NCBI GenBank assembly: GCA_965214945.1
Contig: OZ244029.1
Span: 1,984,001-2,048,000 of the forward strand
Origin: JAAXHB01 sp965214945
GTDB lineage: Bacteria > Actinomycetota > Acidimicrobiia > Acidimicrobiales > Aldehydirespiratoraceae
Reading direction: 5' to 3'
DNA length: 64,000 nt
The notes below the pieces were generated by a model. The model saw only the letters and a program-made list of their open reading frames with translations. It had not been told where the DNA came from and did no database searches. Position 1 is the stretch's first letter. Each line of letters opens with the position of its first letter. Position numbers and translations under genes: made by a program. Shown here one piece after another: positions 1 through 8,599 of this stretch.

Positions 1-819
1 ACCCACCCGATGGTGTACATCGCTGGGCCGGTCCGCGGATCGGCCCATGTCTGTGCGCTCCCGCTCAGCGGCGAGACCTCGACTGAGCGAGGTGCCGATC
101 GCCTGGTGTAGCCGACCGACGGCGTCGCCGTCGAGCCGGGCTGTGTTGGCAAACGGCGAAAGGCGCGCCGCGTGAAGGATCTCATTAGCCAGTAGGCGCC
201 CGATGCCGGCGAGCTGCGTCTGGTCTCGCAGGAAGCCGTGAACGCGACGGCTGGCAGACGCCAGCTTTCTGCTCAGCTGTGCGCGGCTCACCCGGTCGGC
301 ATCGGGGCCGAGCCTTGCAAGAGGCTCACATGCGCAGGGATCGCCGGCCACGAGCCACACGCCGGCCCGGCGCTCCTTGCCGGCTTCGGTCAGCAGCAGG
401 GCTCTTCCGTCTGCGAACACCCAGCGCGCCATGCCGCCGCGGGGTCTCGGGCTCTGGGCCTCATCGGGCCGCAGCCGCCCCGCTTGCATCAGATGCACGA
501 TGAACGTCAGCCGCTCTCGGTCCTCATCGGCGTTCATCTGCCCACCGGCGACGGGCTCAGCTAAGCCGCCCGGGCTCGCGCCATCCACAACGACACCGCC
601 CTGGCTCGCGCCGCTTTTGACGCCGCGGCCGAAACACAGCAGCAGATGCTTGCCTCGATAGCCGACGGTGTTCAGGACGAGGCCCACCCCGGCGGCGGGC
701 GCAGGGCAGAAAGTTTTTAGCGCGGTCATGTGTAATGGCGTGAACGCTGCCAGTTCGCCGCCCGCGTACGCGGCGGAGAGCCGTTCGGTGTGGGCGATTA
801 TCTCCGGCAGCTCCGGCAC
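1..819 (-). CDS. Formamidopyrimidine-DNA glycosylase / endonuclease VIII family protein (C-terminus outside window)
   Basis: Base-excision repair glycosylase with AP-lyase activity. Translation from the GTG at 819 begins V-P-E-L-P-E, the invariant Fpg/Nei N-terminus in which the Pro after the initiator is the Schiff-base nucleophile and the next Glu is catalytic. Around residues 205-226 the run LAGIGRLLANEILHAARLSP matches the helix-two-turn-helix DNA-binding motif of the family. The frame is open through 273 codons to the window edge, so the C-terminal zinc finger (or its absence, as in some Nei-like proteins) cannot be seen. It is the last visible gene of a minus-strand run, 59 bp downstream of malate dehydrogenase. 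Family assignment is firm; Fpg versus Nei2 substrate specificity is open. Confidence 0.9.
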   Translation of the reverse strand, partial: MPELPEIIAHTERLSAAYAGGELAAFTPLHMTALKTFCPAPAAGVGLVLNTVGYRGKHLLLCFGRGVKSGASQGGVVVDGASPGGLAEPVAGGQMNADEDRERLTFIVHLMQAGRLRPDEAQSPRPRGGMARWVFADGRALLLTEAGKERRAGVWLVAGDPCACEPLARLGPDADRVSRAQLSRKLASASRRVHGFLRDQTQLAGIGRLLANEILHAARLSPFANTARLDGDAVGRLHQAIGTSLSRGLAAERERTDMGRSADRPSDVHHRVG

Positions 820-878
820 GGCCTAACCCGTCTGTTCTCACGCTCCGCGGCTGCGGCTTGAGGCCTGTTCGCCCAGAT

Positions 879-1916
879 CTATTCGCTCAGCAGGCCCAGC
901 TCAGCAACGGTCTCGCGTTCGGAGATCAGCTCCGCCACGGAGACGTCAATGCGGGAACGCGAGAACTCGTCAAGTTCAAGTCCGTCCACGATCGAGTGGT
1001 CACCGCTGCTGCACACCACCGGGAACGACGAGATCAGGCCCTCGGGCACGCCATAGCTGCCGTCGGAGGCCACCGCCATCGACACCCAGTCACCGGGGGC
1101 TGTTCCCAGCATCCAGTCGCGCACATGATCGACTGCCGCGTTCGCTGCAGAAGCCGCCGATGACGCGCCCCTTGCGGAGATGATCACCGAGCCGCGCTGC
1201 TGCACGGTCGGTACGAACTCATCGGCGATCCACGCCGGGTCATCAAGCGCCTCGGCGGCGTTGCGCCCGGCGACCTCGCATCGGAACACGTCGGGATACT
1301 GGGTGACAGAGTGGTTGCCCCAGATGGTCATGCGCCGGACGTCGCCGACGGAGGCCCTGAGCCGAGCCGCAATCTGGGCTTTGGCACGGTTGTGGTCGAG
1401 GCGGGTCATGGCCGTGAAGCGCTCATCACCGAGGCCAGGCGCGTTGTTCATGGCGATCAGGCAGTTGGTGTTGGCGGGGTTGCCCACCACCAGCACCCGC
1501 ACGTCCGGAGCTGCGTGAGCGTCCAGCGCCCGTCCCTGAACGGTGAAGATGGCGCCGTTGGCTTCGAGCAGGTCTGAGCGCTCCATGCCCTTTGTGCGCG
1601 GCCGCGATCCCACTAGAAGCGCGATCTGCGCGTCGCTGAACGCCTCGGTGGGGTCGTCGCTGAGCACCACGCCCTCGAGCAGATCGAAAGCACAGTCGTC
1701 GAGTTCCATAGCCACGCCGCGCAGCGCGTCCATGGCCGGAGGGATCTCCAACAGCTGAAGCACGACGGGCTGCTCGGGGCCGAGCATCGACCCGGACGCG
1801 ATGCGGAACAGCAGGCTGTAGCCGATCTGGCCTGCCGCTCCGGTGACTGCTACCCGAACGGGGGCGGGCGTTGACTGCACGCCGTCAACCACTGGTGACT
1901 CAACCACGGGCCACAC
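879..1916 (-). CDS. mdh: Malate dehydrogenase
   Basis: Cytosolic NAD-dependent malate dehydrogenase of the TCA cycle (malate to oxaloacetate). The dinucleotide-binding glycine motif GAAGQIG is at residues 26-32, the substrate-binding/active segment MTRLDHNR at about 170-177, and the catalytic histidine in IWGNHSVTQYPD at about residue 202. The length (345 aa here, about 330 in the family) fits. The start is uncertain: GTG codons at 1916, 1907, 1892 and 1880 are all in frame, and the longest version overlaps the upstream ABC exporter gene by 17 nt; 1892 or 1880 would remove the overlap and give a more usual N-terminus. Tight spacing suggests cotranscription with the exporter genes. Another TCA enzyme, isocitrate dehydrogenase, lies 4 kb upstream on the same strand. 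Confidence 0.95.
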   Translation of the reverse strand: MWPVVESPVVDGVQSTPAPVRVAVTGAAGQIGYSLLFRIASGSMLGPEQPVVLQLLEIPPAMDALRGVAMELDDCAFDLLEGVVLSDDPTEAFSDAQIALLVGSRPRTKGMERSDLLEANGAIFTVQGRALDAHAAPDVRVLVVGNPANTNCLIAMNNAPGLGDERFTAMTRLDHNRAKAQIAARLRASVGDVRRMTIWGNHSVTQYPDVFRCEVAGRNAAEALDDPAWIADEFVPTVQQRGSVIISARGASSAASAANAAVDHVRDWMLGTAPGDWVSMAVASDGSYGVPEGLISSFPVVCSSGDHSIVDGLELDEFSRSRIDVSVAELISERETVAELGLLSE

Positions 1917-3711
1917 GGTACTCGCGGGTGCCGCCCACCCACGATTTGTGCAGACGCGTGTACACGCCTCCGGCAGCCAGGAGTTCCCGGTGGCTACCCG
2001 TCTCTACGATGCGGCCGTCGTTGAACACCACCACCATGTCGGCCCGCTCGGCGGTGCTAAGCCGATGCGCGACTGAGATCGTGGTGCGGCCCTCCGATAG
2101 CCGCACGAGCGCCTCAGCTAATGCCTGCTCGGTCTCGGGATCCACAGCGGAGGTGGCCTCGTCGAGCACAAGCAGACCCGGGTCTGCCACCTGCGCCCGG
2201 GCGAGCGCCACCAACTGGCGCTCGCCCACCGACAGCCTCCCGCCGCGCTCGCCGACCCTGGTGTGAACGCCGTCGGCCAGGCCGTTAACCCAGTCGCGCA
2301 GTCCCAGCACCTCAATGGCCTGCGCAGCGTCGGCTGCGGTCGCGCCGGGTCGCCCGAAACAGATGTTGTCCTCAACTGTGGCATCAAACAGGAACCCATC
2401 CTGAGGCACCATGCGAACCGCCGAGCGGCGGGAGTCCGGGTCTGCTAGACGCAGATCTATACCACCCAACTGCACCGAGCCCTCCGTCGGATCTGCGAGA
2501 CGCGCGACGAGTCGGGCAAAGGTCGTCTTGCCAGATCCGGTCTCACCCACAACGGCCACGTTGGCGTCGGCGTCGACGGCCAGATCAACGCCGCGCAGCA
2601 CCGGCACCCCGTTGCCGTAGGCGAATCCGACGCTGCTCAGCTCCACCGAGAGCGGGCCGCTCGGCAGACGACGGCTTTCGTCGGGCGACGGCTCGGCCAC
2701 CTCCGCGGGCATGTCGAGCACACTCAGGATCTTCCACCACCCGGCGAGCGCAGTCTGGGTCTGGTCCAACACTTCGCCGAGGTGGGAGATGGGACGCAGC
2801 AGCAGCCGCACGAGGAACACAAACGCCACTAGCTCACCGACGGCGAGGTTTAGGTCGGCTGCCTGCCACACCCCCACCACCACCGCGGCCGCCAGAGCCG
2901 CTGATGACACCAGATCGACGACGGGCATCAAGATCGAAAACCACACGTGCGCGTTGAGCTGGGCTTTGTACTGCCGGTCGACCGACCTGTCGAGCCGCTG
3001 CCGAACGGTCTCGGTGTAGCCGTAGGCGCGGATCACCGCCGCGCCGGTGACTGTCTCGCTGGTGTGGCCCAGAGTCTCTGCCACTCGATCCCGCACAAGC
3101 GCGTAAGCCCTGAACTGGCGGCGCTGCACCCAGCGCAGAAGCGGGGCCAGCGGCAGGTGCACTGCCACAACCATCAGGCTCAACTGCCAGCTGTAGAGAA
3201 ACATCACCACGAGCGTCCCCAGGATCAGCGCAGTGTTGACCACCCATGAAACGGCGCCCCACTGCGCGAACTGCGCCAGCGTCTCCACATCGCTAGTGAC
3301 ACGGGCCACCAGCACGCCACGTCGCGACCGGGTGTGGGTTGCGAGGCTAAGCCGGTGGATGTGTTCGAACGCCCGAACACGCAGGCCGAGTAGCGCCGAC
3401 TCGGCGGTGGACACCAGCCTGATATACGCCGCCCGGCTCGCGATCATCACCACCAGGGCCACGCCCAACGCCGCCGCCGACAGCGCCGCCACGACGCCGG
3501 GCCTGTAGCCGCCGGGGCCGAGCACGCCATGGTCGAGCACCAGCTGTGCGAGCACTGGGACGATGAGCTGTCCGGCCGCAGCGAGCACGGCCATGACGAC
3601 GGTGACGGCGATGCCGCGGCGCAGCTCGGGGCTCACCGCCAGGCCGCGGCGAAGCACCTCGAGGGCGCGCACCGTTTCGCTGGGCGCGTCGTCGAGGCGT
3701 GGTCCGCTCAC
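1900..3711 (-). CDS. ABC exporter half-transporter, subunit with catalytic Glu but non-canonical signature motif
   Basis: Fused transmembrane/ATPase half-transporter (603 aa) of the type I exporter class: six predicted membrane helices in the first ~310 residues, then a nucleotide-binding domain. Walker A is GETGSGKTT, the signature is LSVGE instead of LSGGQ, Walker B LLVLDEATSAVD keeps the catalytic glutamate, and the H-loop is VAHRLS. Its ATG overlaps the TGA of the upstream half-transporter (ATGA at 3708-3711), so the two are translationally coupled and almost certainly form a heterodimer. In the dimer its Walker sites pair with the canonical LSGGQ of the partner (the competent ATP site), while its own odd signature faces the partner's defective Walker B. 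The exported substrate is unknown; lipid or drug export are the usual roles of the family. Confidence 0.92.
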   Translation of the reverse strand: MSGPRLDDAPSETVRALEVLRRGLAVSPELRRGIAVTVVMAVLAAAGQLIVPVLAQLVLDHGVLGPGGYRPGVVAALSAAALGVALVVMIASRAAYIRLVSTAESALLGLRVRAFEHIHRLSLATHTRSRRGVLVARVTSDVETLAQFAQWGAVSWVVNTALILGTLVVMFLYSWQLSLMVVAVHLPLAPLLRWVQRRQFRAYALVRDRVAETLGHTSETVTGAAVIRAYGYTETVRQRLDRSVDRQYKAQLNAHVWFSILMPVVDLVSSAALAAAVVVGVWQAADLNLAVGELVAFVFLVRLLLRPISHLGEVLDQTQTALAGWWKILSVLDMPAEVAEPSPDESRRLPSGPLSVELSSVGFAYGNGVPVLRGVDLAVDADANVAVVGETGSGKTTFARLVARLADPTEGSVQLGGIDLRLADPDSRRSAVRMVPQDGFLFDATVEDNICFGRPGATAADAAQAIEVLGLRDWVNGLADGVHTRVGERGGRLSVGERQLVALARAQVADPGLLVLDEATSAVDPETEQALAEALVRLSEGRTTISVAHRLSTAERADMVVVFNDGRIVETGSHRELLAAGGVYTRLHKSWVGGTREYRVARG

Positions 3712-5546
3712 CGGGGGCCGCCCGCGGTGCCGGAAGTCTCATAGGCCCTCACCAACGACCTGTAATCGCGGCGTGACAACAGCTCTGCGTGGCTGCCGGT
3801 GGCCACGATGCGGCCGTCGCGCAGGAACGCCACCCGGTCCGCCAGCTCGATCGCCGACACCCTGTGGGCTACCACGATCGCTGTGGTGGCCAGGCCGCGA
3901 CGCAGGTTGGCGAGTATCCGGCCCTCAACCACAGGGTCGATCGCGCTTGTGGCGTCGTCGAGCATTAGCAGGCCGGGATTTCTGATCAGCGCCCGTGCCA
4001 ATGCCACTCTCTGGCGCTGACCGCCCGAAAGAGTCACCCCACGTTCGCCCACCACGGTGGCCGTGCGGTGTGTCAGCGCGTCGATGAACTCGTCGGCCGC
4101 CGCGGATTCCAGAGCAGCTCGCACACGGTCGCCAGCGACCGCAGCGCCCGCTGTTGGCGTCTCGCTGCCTGCGGCACCGTAGGCGCCAACGTCGGAGACG
4201 CCGGTGTCAGCACCCTGAAGGGTCACGTTCTCCAGCAGGGTGTCCGCGAACAGGAACGTCTCCTGAAACACCAGAGCCACGGCATTCGACAGCTCCACGG
4301 GGTCGATGCGATTCACTTCGATCCCGCTGAGGCGTATGCGGCCCCCGTCAGGTTCGATAAGCCCGGCCACTGCCTCCAAAAGCGTCGATTTGCCCGAACC
4401 CGTCGCCCCGACCAAGGCGACCGTCTCGCCGGCCGCCACCGACAGTGACACCCCGTCGAGCACCCGTCGCCCTGCGAAGGTGACCGCGAGCGCTTCGATC
4501 TCCAGCGACAGCGGGCCCTCCGGCAGCGTCTGCTCGGCCACGCGGCGCTCCACCGGCAGGTCAAGCACGCCGTCCACCCGCTCCAGCGACACAACCGACC
4601 TCGGCATCTCCTCCAAGAAGAAGCCGACAATGCGCAGCGGCATCGCCAGCAGCGAGAACAGCGTGGCAGCGAGAACGAGATCGCCCGGCGAGGCCGAGCC
4701 TCGGTCCACCAGCCAGGCGCCTGTCGCCAGCAGCGCAATGGTGCCGACGGTGGGCAGTGCGTCGATCAGCGGCTCGAACGTACCACGCACCCGGCCCACC
4801 CGAATCCGCTCGGCGCGCAGACGCTGTGACGCCGCTGTGAGCCGCTCTACCTCGAAGGGCTCGCGGCCCAGCGTCTTGACGACTTCCGCGCCGTCGAAGC
4901 TCTCATGGGCGACGGCGGATACCTGCCCCACCCTGCGTTGCACCTCAGCAGAGGGCGCCTCCACAACCCGGGTGTAGATCCGGCTCATCACCGCCAGAAC
5001 CGGGAACAGCACAGCCGCGATCAGCGCCAGCAGCGGATGAACCGCTAACAGCGCCGCCAGTGCGGCGATCACCAGCAGCACCACGCTCAGCGCGAACGCC
5101 AACGGCTGCAGCACCATCGTGGCGGTTTCCAGGTCGGCGTCTGCGTGAGCCAGCAGCTCACCCGCTGAGCGCTGCTGATGAAAGCTCAAAGGCAGGTCGA
5201 TATAGCGGTGAAGCAGCTGACGGCGCCAGTCGCGCTGAGTCCGCAGCGTCGCCATCACAAGGAACCAGCGGCGCATCACTACCGACACGCCGCTCGCCAA
5301 CGAGAGGCCGATCACTGCGGCCGCGGCCAGTCCGAGCTCGCGCCTGTCTGCCCTACTTGCGTCAGATCCGACGATCACTTCGTCGGTGATCCACCCCAGC
5401 ACCCACGCGCTTGCGACAGTAGCGACGACGAAGCCCGTGGCTCCAAGCATCGCCAGGGCGTGAGGGCCGGGGTGAGCGCGCAGCGAGCGCATGATGAGCC
5501 GCACACCCCGGCGGGCCACGCTCTGTGCCTCGTGCGGCGGCTTCAC
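3708..5546 (-). CDS. ABC exporter half-transporter, subunit with degenerate Walker B (Asp for catalytic Glu)
   Basis: First gene of the exporter pair (612 aa, GTG start; ATG at 5492 is an alternative). It has an N-terminal six-helix membrane domain, then an ATPase domain with Walker A GATGSGKST, canonical signature LSGGQRQRVALARAL, Walker B LLMLDDATSAID in which the catalytic Glu is Asp, and H-loop VAHRVS. A Gly/Ala-rich insertion of about 25 residues sits between the Q-loop region and the signature, which is unusual. The Asp substitution marks the degenerate site of heterodimeric exporters such as TM287/288 and BmrCD (family knowledge). Translationally coupled to the next gene by ATGA. A 212-bp gap with direct repeats separates it from isocitrate dehydrogenase. 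Confidence 0.92.
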   Translation of the reverse strand: MKPPHEAQSVARRGVRLIMRSLRAHPGPHALAMLGATGFVVATVASAWVLGWITDEVIVGSDASRADRRELGLAAAAVIGLSLASGVSVVMRRWFLVMATLRTQRDWRRQLLHRYIDLPLSFHQQRSAGELLAHADADLETATMVLQPLAFALSVVLLVIAALAALLAVHPLLALIAAVLFPVLAVMSRIYTRVVEAPSAEVQRRVGQVSAVAHESFDGAEVVKTLGREPFEVERLTAASQRLRAERIRVGRVRGTFEPLIDALPTVGTIALLATGAWLVDRGSASPGDLVLAATLFSLLAMPLRIVGFFLEEMPRSVVSLERVDGVLDLPVERRVAEQTLPEGPLSLEIEALAVTFAGRRVLDGVSLSVAAGETVALVGATGSGKSTLLEAVAGLIEPDGGRIRLSGIEVNRIDPVELSNAVALVFQETFLFADTLLENVTLQGADTGVSDVGAYGAAGSETPTAGAAVAGDRVRAALESAAADEFIDALTHRTATVVGERGVTLSGGQRQRVALARALIRNPGLLMLDDATSAIDPVVEGRILANLRRGLATTAIVVAHRVSAIELADRVAFLRDGRIVATGSHAELLSRRDYRSLVRAYETSGTAGGPR

Positions 5547-5629
5547 AGGCTCACCGACCCATGGACTGCCGCTCTCAACGACCGCTCATGGCCTGCGCTC
5601 ATGCCTGACCCCATGGCTGATGACACTGA

Positions 5630-5750
5630 CTTGGTCTGGGTCTGCGGAGCCTCTCCTGTCGCGACAGGTGAACGTCCAGCGACCGTACCGCGGGCGTCCG
5701 CCGGGCTTGGTCTGGGTCTGCAGGCTCTCCTTGGGCGACAGGTGAACGTC
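5630..5750. repeat. Imperfect direct repeat pair between icd and the ABC exporter genes
   Basis: The 212-bp gap 5547-5758 holds two copies of a ~46-bp segment, at 5630-5676 and 5706-5750, both starting CTTGGTCTGGGTCTGC and ending CGACAGGTGAACGTC. Copy 1 contains a perfect 14-bp palindrome, CCTGTCGCGACAGG (5655-5668), which is broken in copy 2. It lies upstream of the exporter operon and downstream of the icd stop. It could be a regulatory duplication or simple slippage; no gene is visible in the gap. Confidence 0.75.
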
Positions 5751-5758
5751 CTCGGATG

Positions 5759-6955
5759 TCAGAGACGGTCGACGATCGCAGAGGCGAATTCGGAGCACTT
5801 CACTTCGGTCGCGCCGTCGGTGAGCCGAGCGAAGTCGTAGGTGACAATACCGTCGCCGATGGTCGCCTCGACCGCTGCGACGATGTCACTAGCGGCGTCA
5901 ACCCAGCCCAGATGCTCAAACATCAGCGCTCCCGACAACAGCACCGACGATGGGTTGACCCGGTCGAGGCCCGCATACTTCGGGGCAGTGCCGTGCGTCG
6001 CCTCGAACACGCCGTGGCCGGTTAGGTAATTGATGTTGGCGCCGGGTGCAATGCCGATGCCGCCCACTTGAGCCGCAAGCGCGTCGGATATGTAGTCGCC
6101 ATTCAGGTTCATCGTGGCGATCACATCGAACTCCCTCGGACGCGTCAACACCTGCTGTAGCGCGATGTCGGCGATGGTGTCCTGCACGAGGATCTTGTCA
6201 CCGGGATCACCGCCGCAGTCCTCCCATGCCACGGCCTGATCGGCGTACTCCTCGCGCACCAGCTCATAACCCCATGCTCGGAACGCCCCCTCGGTGAACT
6301 TCATGATGTTGCCCTTGTGAACCCAGTGGACGCGTTTGCGGCCCTGCCGGACGGCGTATTCCAGCGCGGCACGCTGCAAGCGCTGGGAGCGCAGCTTCGA
6401 CACTGGTTTGATGCCGACGCCGGCGTCGGCGCTTATCTCCCAGCCGAACGCGTCGAACAGAAGCTCGATCAGGCGTTTCGCCTCGGGCGTGCCCGACTCC
6501 ACCTCGAGGCCGGCGTAGATGTCCTCGGTGTTCTCCCTGAAGATCACCATGTCCACCAGATGGGGCTCCTTCACCGGTGACGGCACGCCGTTGAACCAGC
6601 GCACCGGGCGAAGGCACACGTAGAGGTCCATGATCTGGCGGATGGCCACGTTGAGGCTGCGGAAACCGCCTCCCACCGGGGTGGTCAGCGGCCCTTTGAT
6701 GCCGATCAGGTGCTCATCGAAGGCTGTGATCGTGTCCTGCGGCAGCCAGTCGCCGGTCTCGTTGTAGGCCTTCTCGCCGGCTAGAACTTCCATCCATTCC
6801 ACACGGCGGCCGTGTTTCGCCGCGGCCGCGTCGAGCACCATGCGAGCTGCAGGCCAGATGTCGATGCCGATGCCGTCGCCCTCCACGAACGGGATGATCG
6901 GATCGTCTGGAACCGCCAGAGTGCCGTCGGCTTGCATGGTGATCTTCGAGCCCAT
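5759..6955 (-). CDS. icd: Isocitrate dehydrogenase, NADP-dependent (E. coli Icd type)
   Basis: TCA-cycle enzyme converting isocitrate to 2-oxoglutarate and CO2 with NADP. 398 aa, close to the 416 aa of E. coli Icd. The substrate serine lies in GGGFRSLNVAIRQ (Ser100), matching the phosphorylatable Ser113 of E. coli. FRENTEDIYAGLE, HKGNIMKFTEG and AQVGGIGIAPGANI are conserved active-site blocks. The NADP-specific Lys-Tyr pair is seen in HGTAPKYAG, and the later Tyr/Arg in VTYDFARLTDG, so NADP rather than NAD is expected. ATG start. 36 bp downstream of icd's start lies the stop of the PlsC-like gene, which is therefore upstream on the same strand and probably cotranscribed. Many actinobacteria use the monomeric Icd instead, so the dimeric type here is worth noting. 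Confidence 0.96.
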   Translation of the reverse strand: MGSKITMQADGTLAVPDDPIIPFVEGDGIGIDIWPAARMVLDAAAAKHGRRVEWMEVLAGEKAYNETGDWLPQDTITAFDEHLIGIKGPLTTPVGGGFRSLNVAIRQIMDLYVCLRPVRWFNGVPSPVKEPHLVDMVIFRENTEDIYAGLEVESGTPEAKRLIELLFDAFGWEISADAGVGIKPVSKLRSQRLQRAALEYAVRQGRKRVHWVHKGNIMKFTEGAFRAWGYELVREEYADQAVAWEDCGGDPGDKILVQDTIADIALQQVLTRPREFDVIATMNLNGDYISDALAAQVGGIGIAPGANINYLTGHGVFEATHGTAPKYAGLDRVNPSSVLLSGALMFEHLGWVDAASDIVAAVEATIGDGIVTYDFARLTDGATEVKCSEFASAIVDRL

Positions 6956-6991
6956 GGGGCTTCAGGCTAACGGCCGGGTTGTCTGCGGCTG

Positions 6992-7678
6992 TCACTTTGG
7001 CGTCTGTCGGACCATGGACTGCGCCTCTTCGAAGACGGCCTGCAGCCGCTGTGCCAGCAACTGAGAGAACTGCGTGAGCTGCTTGCGCCTCATCCGCCCT
7101 TCAGGCAGGTGCATCGGTTCTCCGGCCACGATCGCCACGGGGGTTCGAGCCGGCAGCCGCTTGCCCGTCGCCATCGCCGCCTCAGTTCCTGCGATGCCGA
7201 CGGGCACCACTGCAGCGTTCGTCTTGGAGGCGAGATAGCTCACGCCGTCGAAGACTCCTGTGACTTTCGGCCCGCTCTGGCGGCTGCCTTCAGGGAAGAC
7301 GATCATCAGCTCGCCGGATCGCAGTATCCGCATAGCAGCTCTGATTGCCTCGCGGTCAGCGGCACCCCGCCGCACGGGAAAGGCGCCGACCGACGCCATG
7401 AAAGCCGCCACCGGGCGGTTGGGAAAAAGCGACTGCTTGGCCAGCGCCCTCATTCGGCGGCGGGCAACGGCTCCGATCAGCGGCCCGTCGAGATTCGAGC
7501 GGTGAACCGCCGCAAGTATCACTGGACCTGCAATGTCGAGATGTTCAGACCCCCGGTGCCGCACCCGGAAATACGGGAACAACACCATGATGATGAACCG
7601 CCGCAAGAAACGGTATGTCCACATGGCGCTGCGCCGAGCGGCGATGCGCTGCACTCGTCGCTGAAGGTCTGACTCCAT
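6992..7678 (-). CDS. 1-acyl-sn-glycerol-3-phosphate acyltransferase (PlsC family)
   Basis: Membrane-associated acyltransferase of glycerophospholipid synthesis, expected to acylate lysophosphatidic acid or a related lysolipid. The catalytic HX4D block is HRSNLD (residues ~59-64), and the glycerophosphate-binding block is FPEGSRQSG (~125-133). An N-terminal hydrophobic stretch (FLRRFIIMVLFPYF) suggests membrane attachment. 228 aa, ATG start, in the usual size range. It lies 36 bp upstream of icd on the same strand and is divergent from the alpha/beta hydrolase at 7762, leaving an 83-bp promoter gap. Exact acyl and acceptor specificity cannot be read from the sequence. Confidence 0.93.
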   Translation of the reverse strand: MESDLQRRVQRIAARRSAMWTYRFLRRFIIMVLFPYFRVRHRGSEHLDIAGPVILAAVHRSNLDGPLIGAVARRRMRALAKQSLFPNRPVAAFMASVGAFPVRRGAADREAIRAAMRILRSGELMIVFPEGSRQSGPKVTGVFDGVSYLASKTNAAVVPVGIAGTEAAMATGKRLPARTPVAIVAGEPMHLPEGRMRRKQLTQFSQLLAQRLQAVFEEAQSMVRQTPK

Positions 7679-7761
7679 TCCTTCCCTCCTGCGCTTCCAG
7701 TATGGCGTCAGCTTTGCGGCCGGGTTTGTAGCTCGAGACGAGACAGAGGTATTGAGTAGTC

Positions 7762-8526
7762 ATGACAACAGAGCCAGTTGAGCCGGTCGAGTTCACCGGC
7801 GGCACTGGTGCGAAGCTCGCTGCGCTGCTGCATCATCCGCGCTCTGGTATCGATACTGTCGGCGCAGCTCTGCTGGCCCACTGCTTCACCTGCTCAAAAG
7901 ACCTGTTCACCACATCGCGCATAGCGCGGGGCCTCGCAAGCGGCGGGTACCTCACGATGGCTTTCGACTTCACCGGCCTGGGCGACAGCGGCGGCGAGCT
8001 TGCCGACACGACCGTCACCACGAACGTGCGCGACCTCACCCAGGCAGCAGTCGCACTGATCCGGCGCGGCACCGGGCCGTGTGTGCTGGTGGGCCATAGC
8101 CTCGGCGGCACCGCAGCGGTGCTAGCCGCCTCGCGTCTTCACACCGTGACCGCGGTGGTAGCGGTCGCCTCTCCGGCCTCGGCCGCCCACGTCGAACATC
8201 TGTTCACCACCACCGAGCTGCGGCGAATACGCCAGCGTGGCCACGGCCAAGTGACCATCGGCACCCGGTCGGTTCACATCGGACGGGATTTCCTAGACGA
8301 TCTGCACCGCCACGACGTGCTCGCCGCCGCGGCTGCCCTGAACCGGCCCATGCTCGTGGTGCAAGCCGGAGACGACACTGTCGTGGGCCGCGACCAGACC
8401 GAAGCTCTGGCCAGAGCCGGCGCAGCGGCACAGCACACAGTCGCCGACGCCGACCACCTGTTCACAGCCCCCCGCCACTCCGCTGAGCTGGTGCAGACAA
8501 TTCTAAACTGGCTGGCCAGCCTCTAA
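7762..8526 (+). CDS. Alpha/beta hydrolase of the OsmC-linked type (hydrolase domain only)
   Basis: Serine hydrolase fold, 254 aa. The nucleophile elbow is GHSLGG with Ser113; the preceding strand block LAHCFTCSKD and the FDFTGLGDSGG block closely resemble the N-terminal half of two-domain alpha/beta hydrolase-OsmC proteins. Candidate acid and base residues are in VVQAGDDTVV and DADHLFTAP near the C-terminus. Here the protein stops after the hydrolase domain: there is no OsmC (peroxiredoxin-like) domain in the 73 bp before the convergent dioxygenase gene. ATG start with clean divergent spacing from the PlsC gene. The substrate is unknown; esterase or thioesterase activity is possible. Confidence 0.9.
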   Translation: MTTEPVEPVEFTGGTGAKLAALLHHPRSGIDTVGAALLAHCFTCSKDLFTTSRIARGLASGGYLTMAFDFTGLGDSGGELADTTVTTNVRDLTQAAVALIRRGTGPCVLVGHSLGGTAAVLAASRLHTVTAVVAVASPASAAHVEHLFTTTELRRIRQRGHGQVTIGTRSVHIGRDFLDDLHRHDVLAAAAALNRPMLVVQAGDDTVVGRDQTEALARAGAAAQHTVADADHLFTAPRHSAELVQTILNWLASL

Positions 8527-8599
8527 CCGCCGAGCATCCGCCCGGCGAATCCGGCCCTTAGTCCTGCGCTCGTCTGCCCGTCGCCCGACGCCTGGCATA

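Noticed and set aside
5655..5668. Palindrome CCTGTCGCGACAGG as LexA- or TetR-type operator
   Set aside because: Present in only one of two repeat copies and not next to a clear -10/-35; kept only as part of the repeat description.
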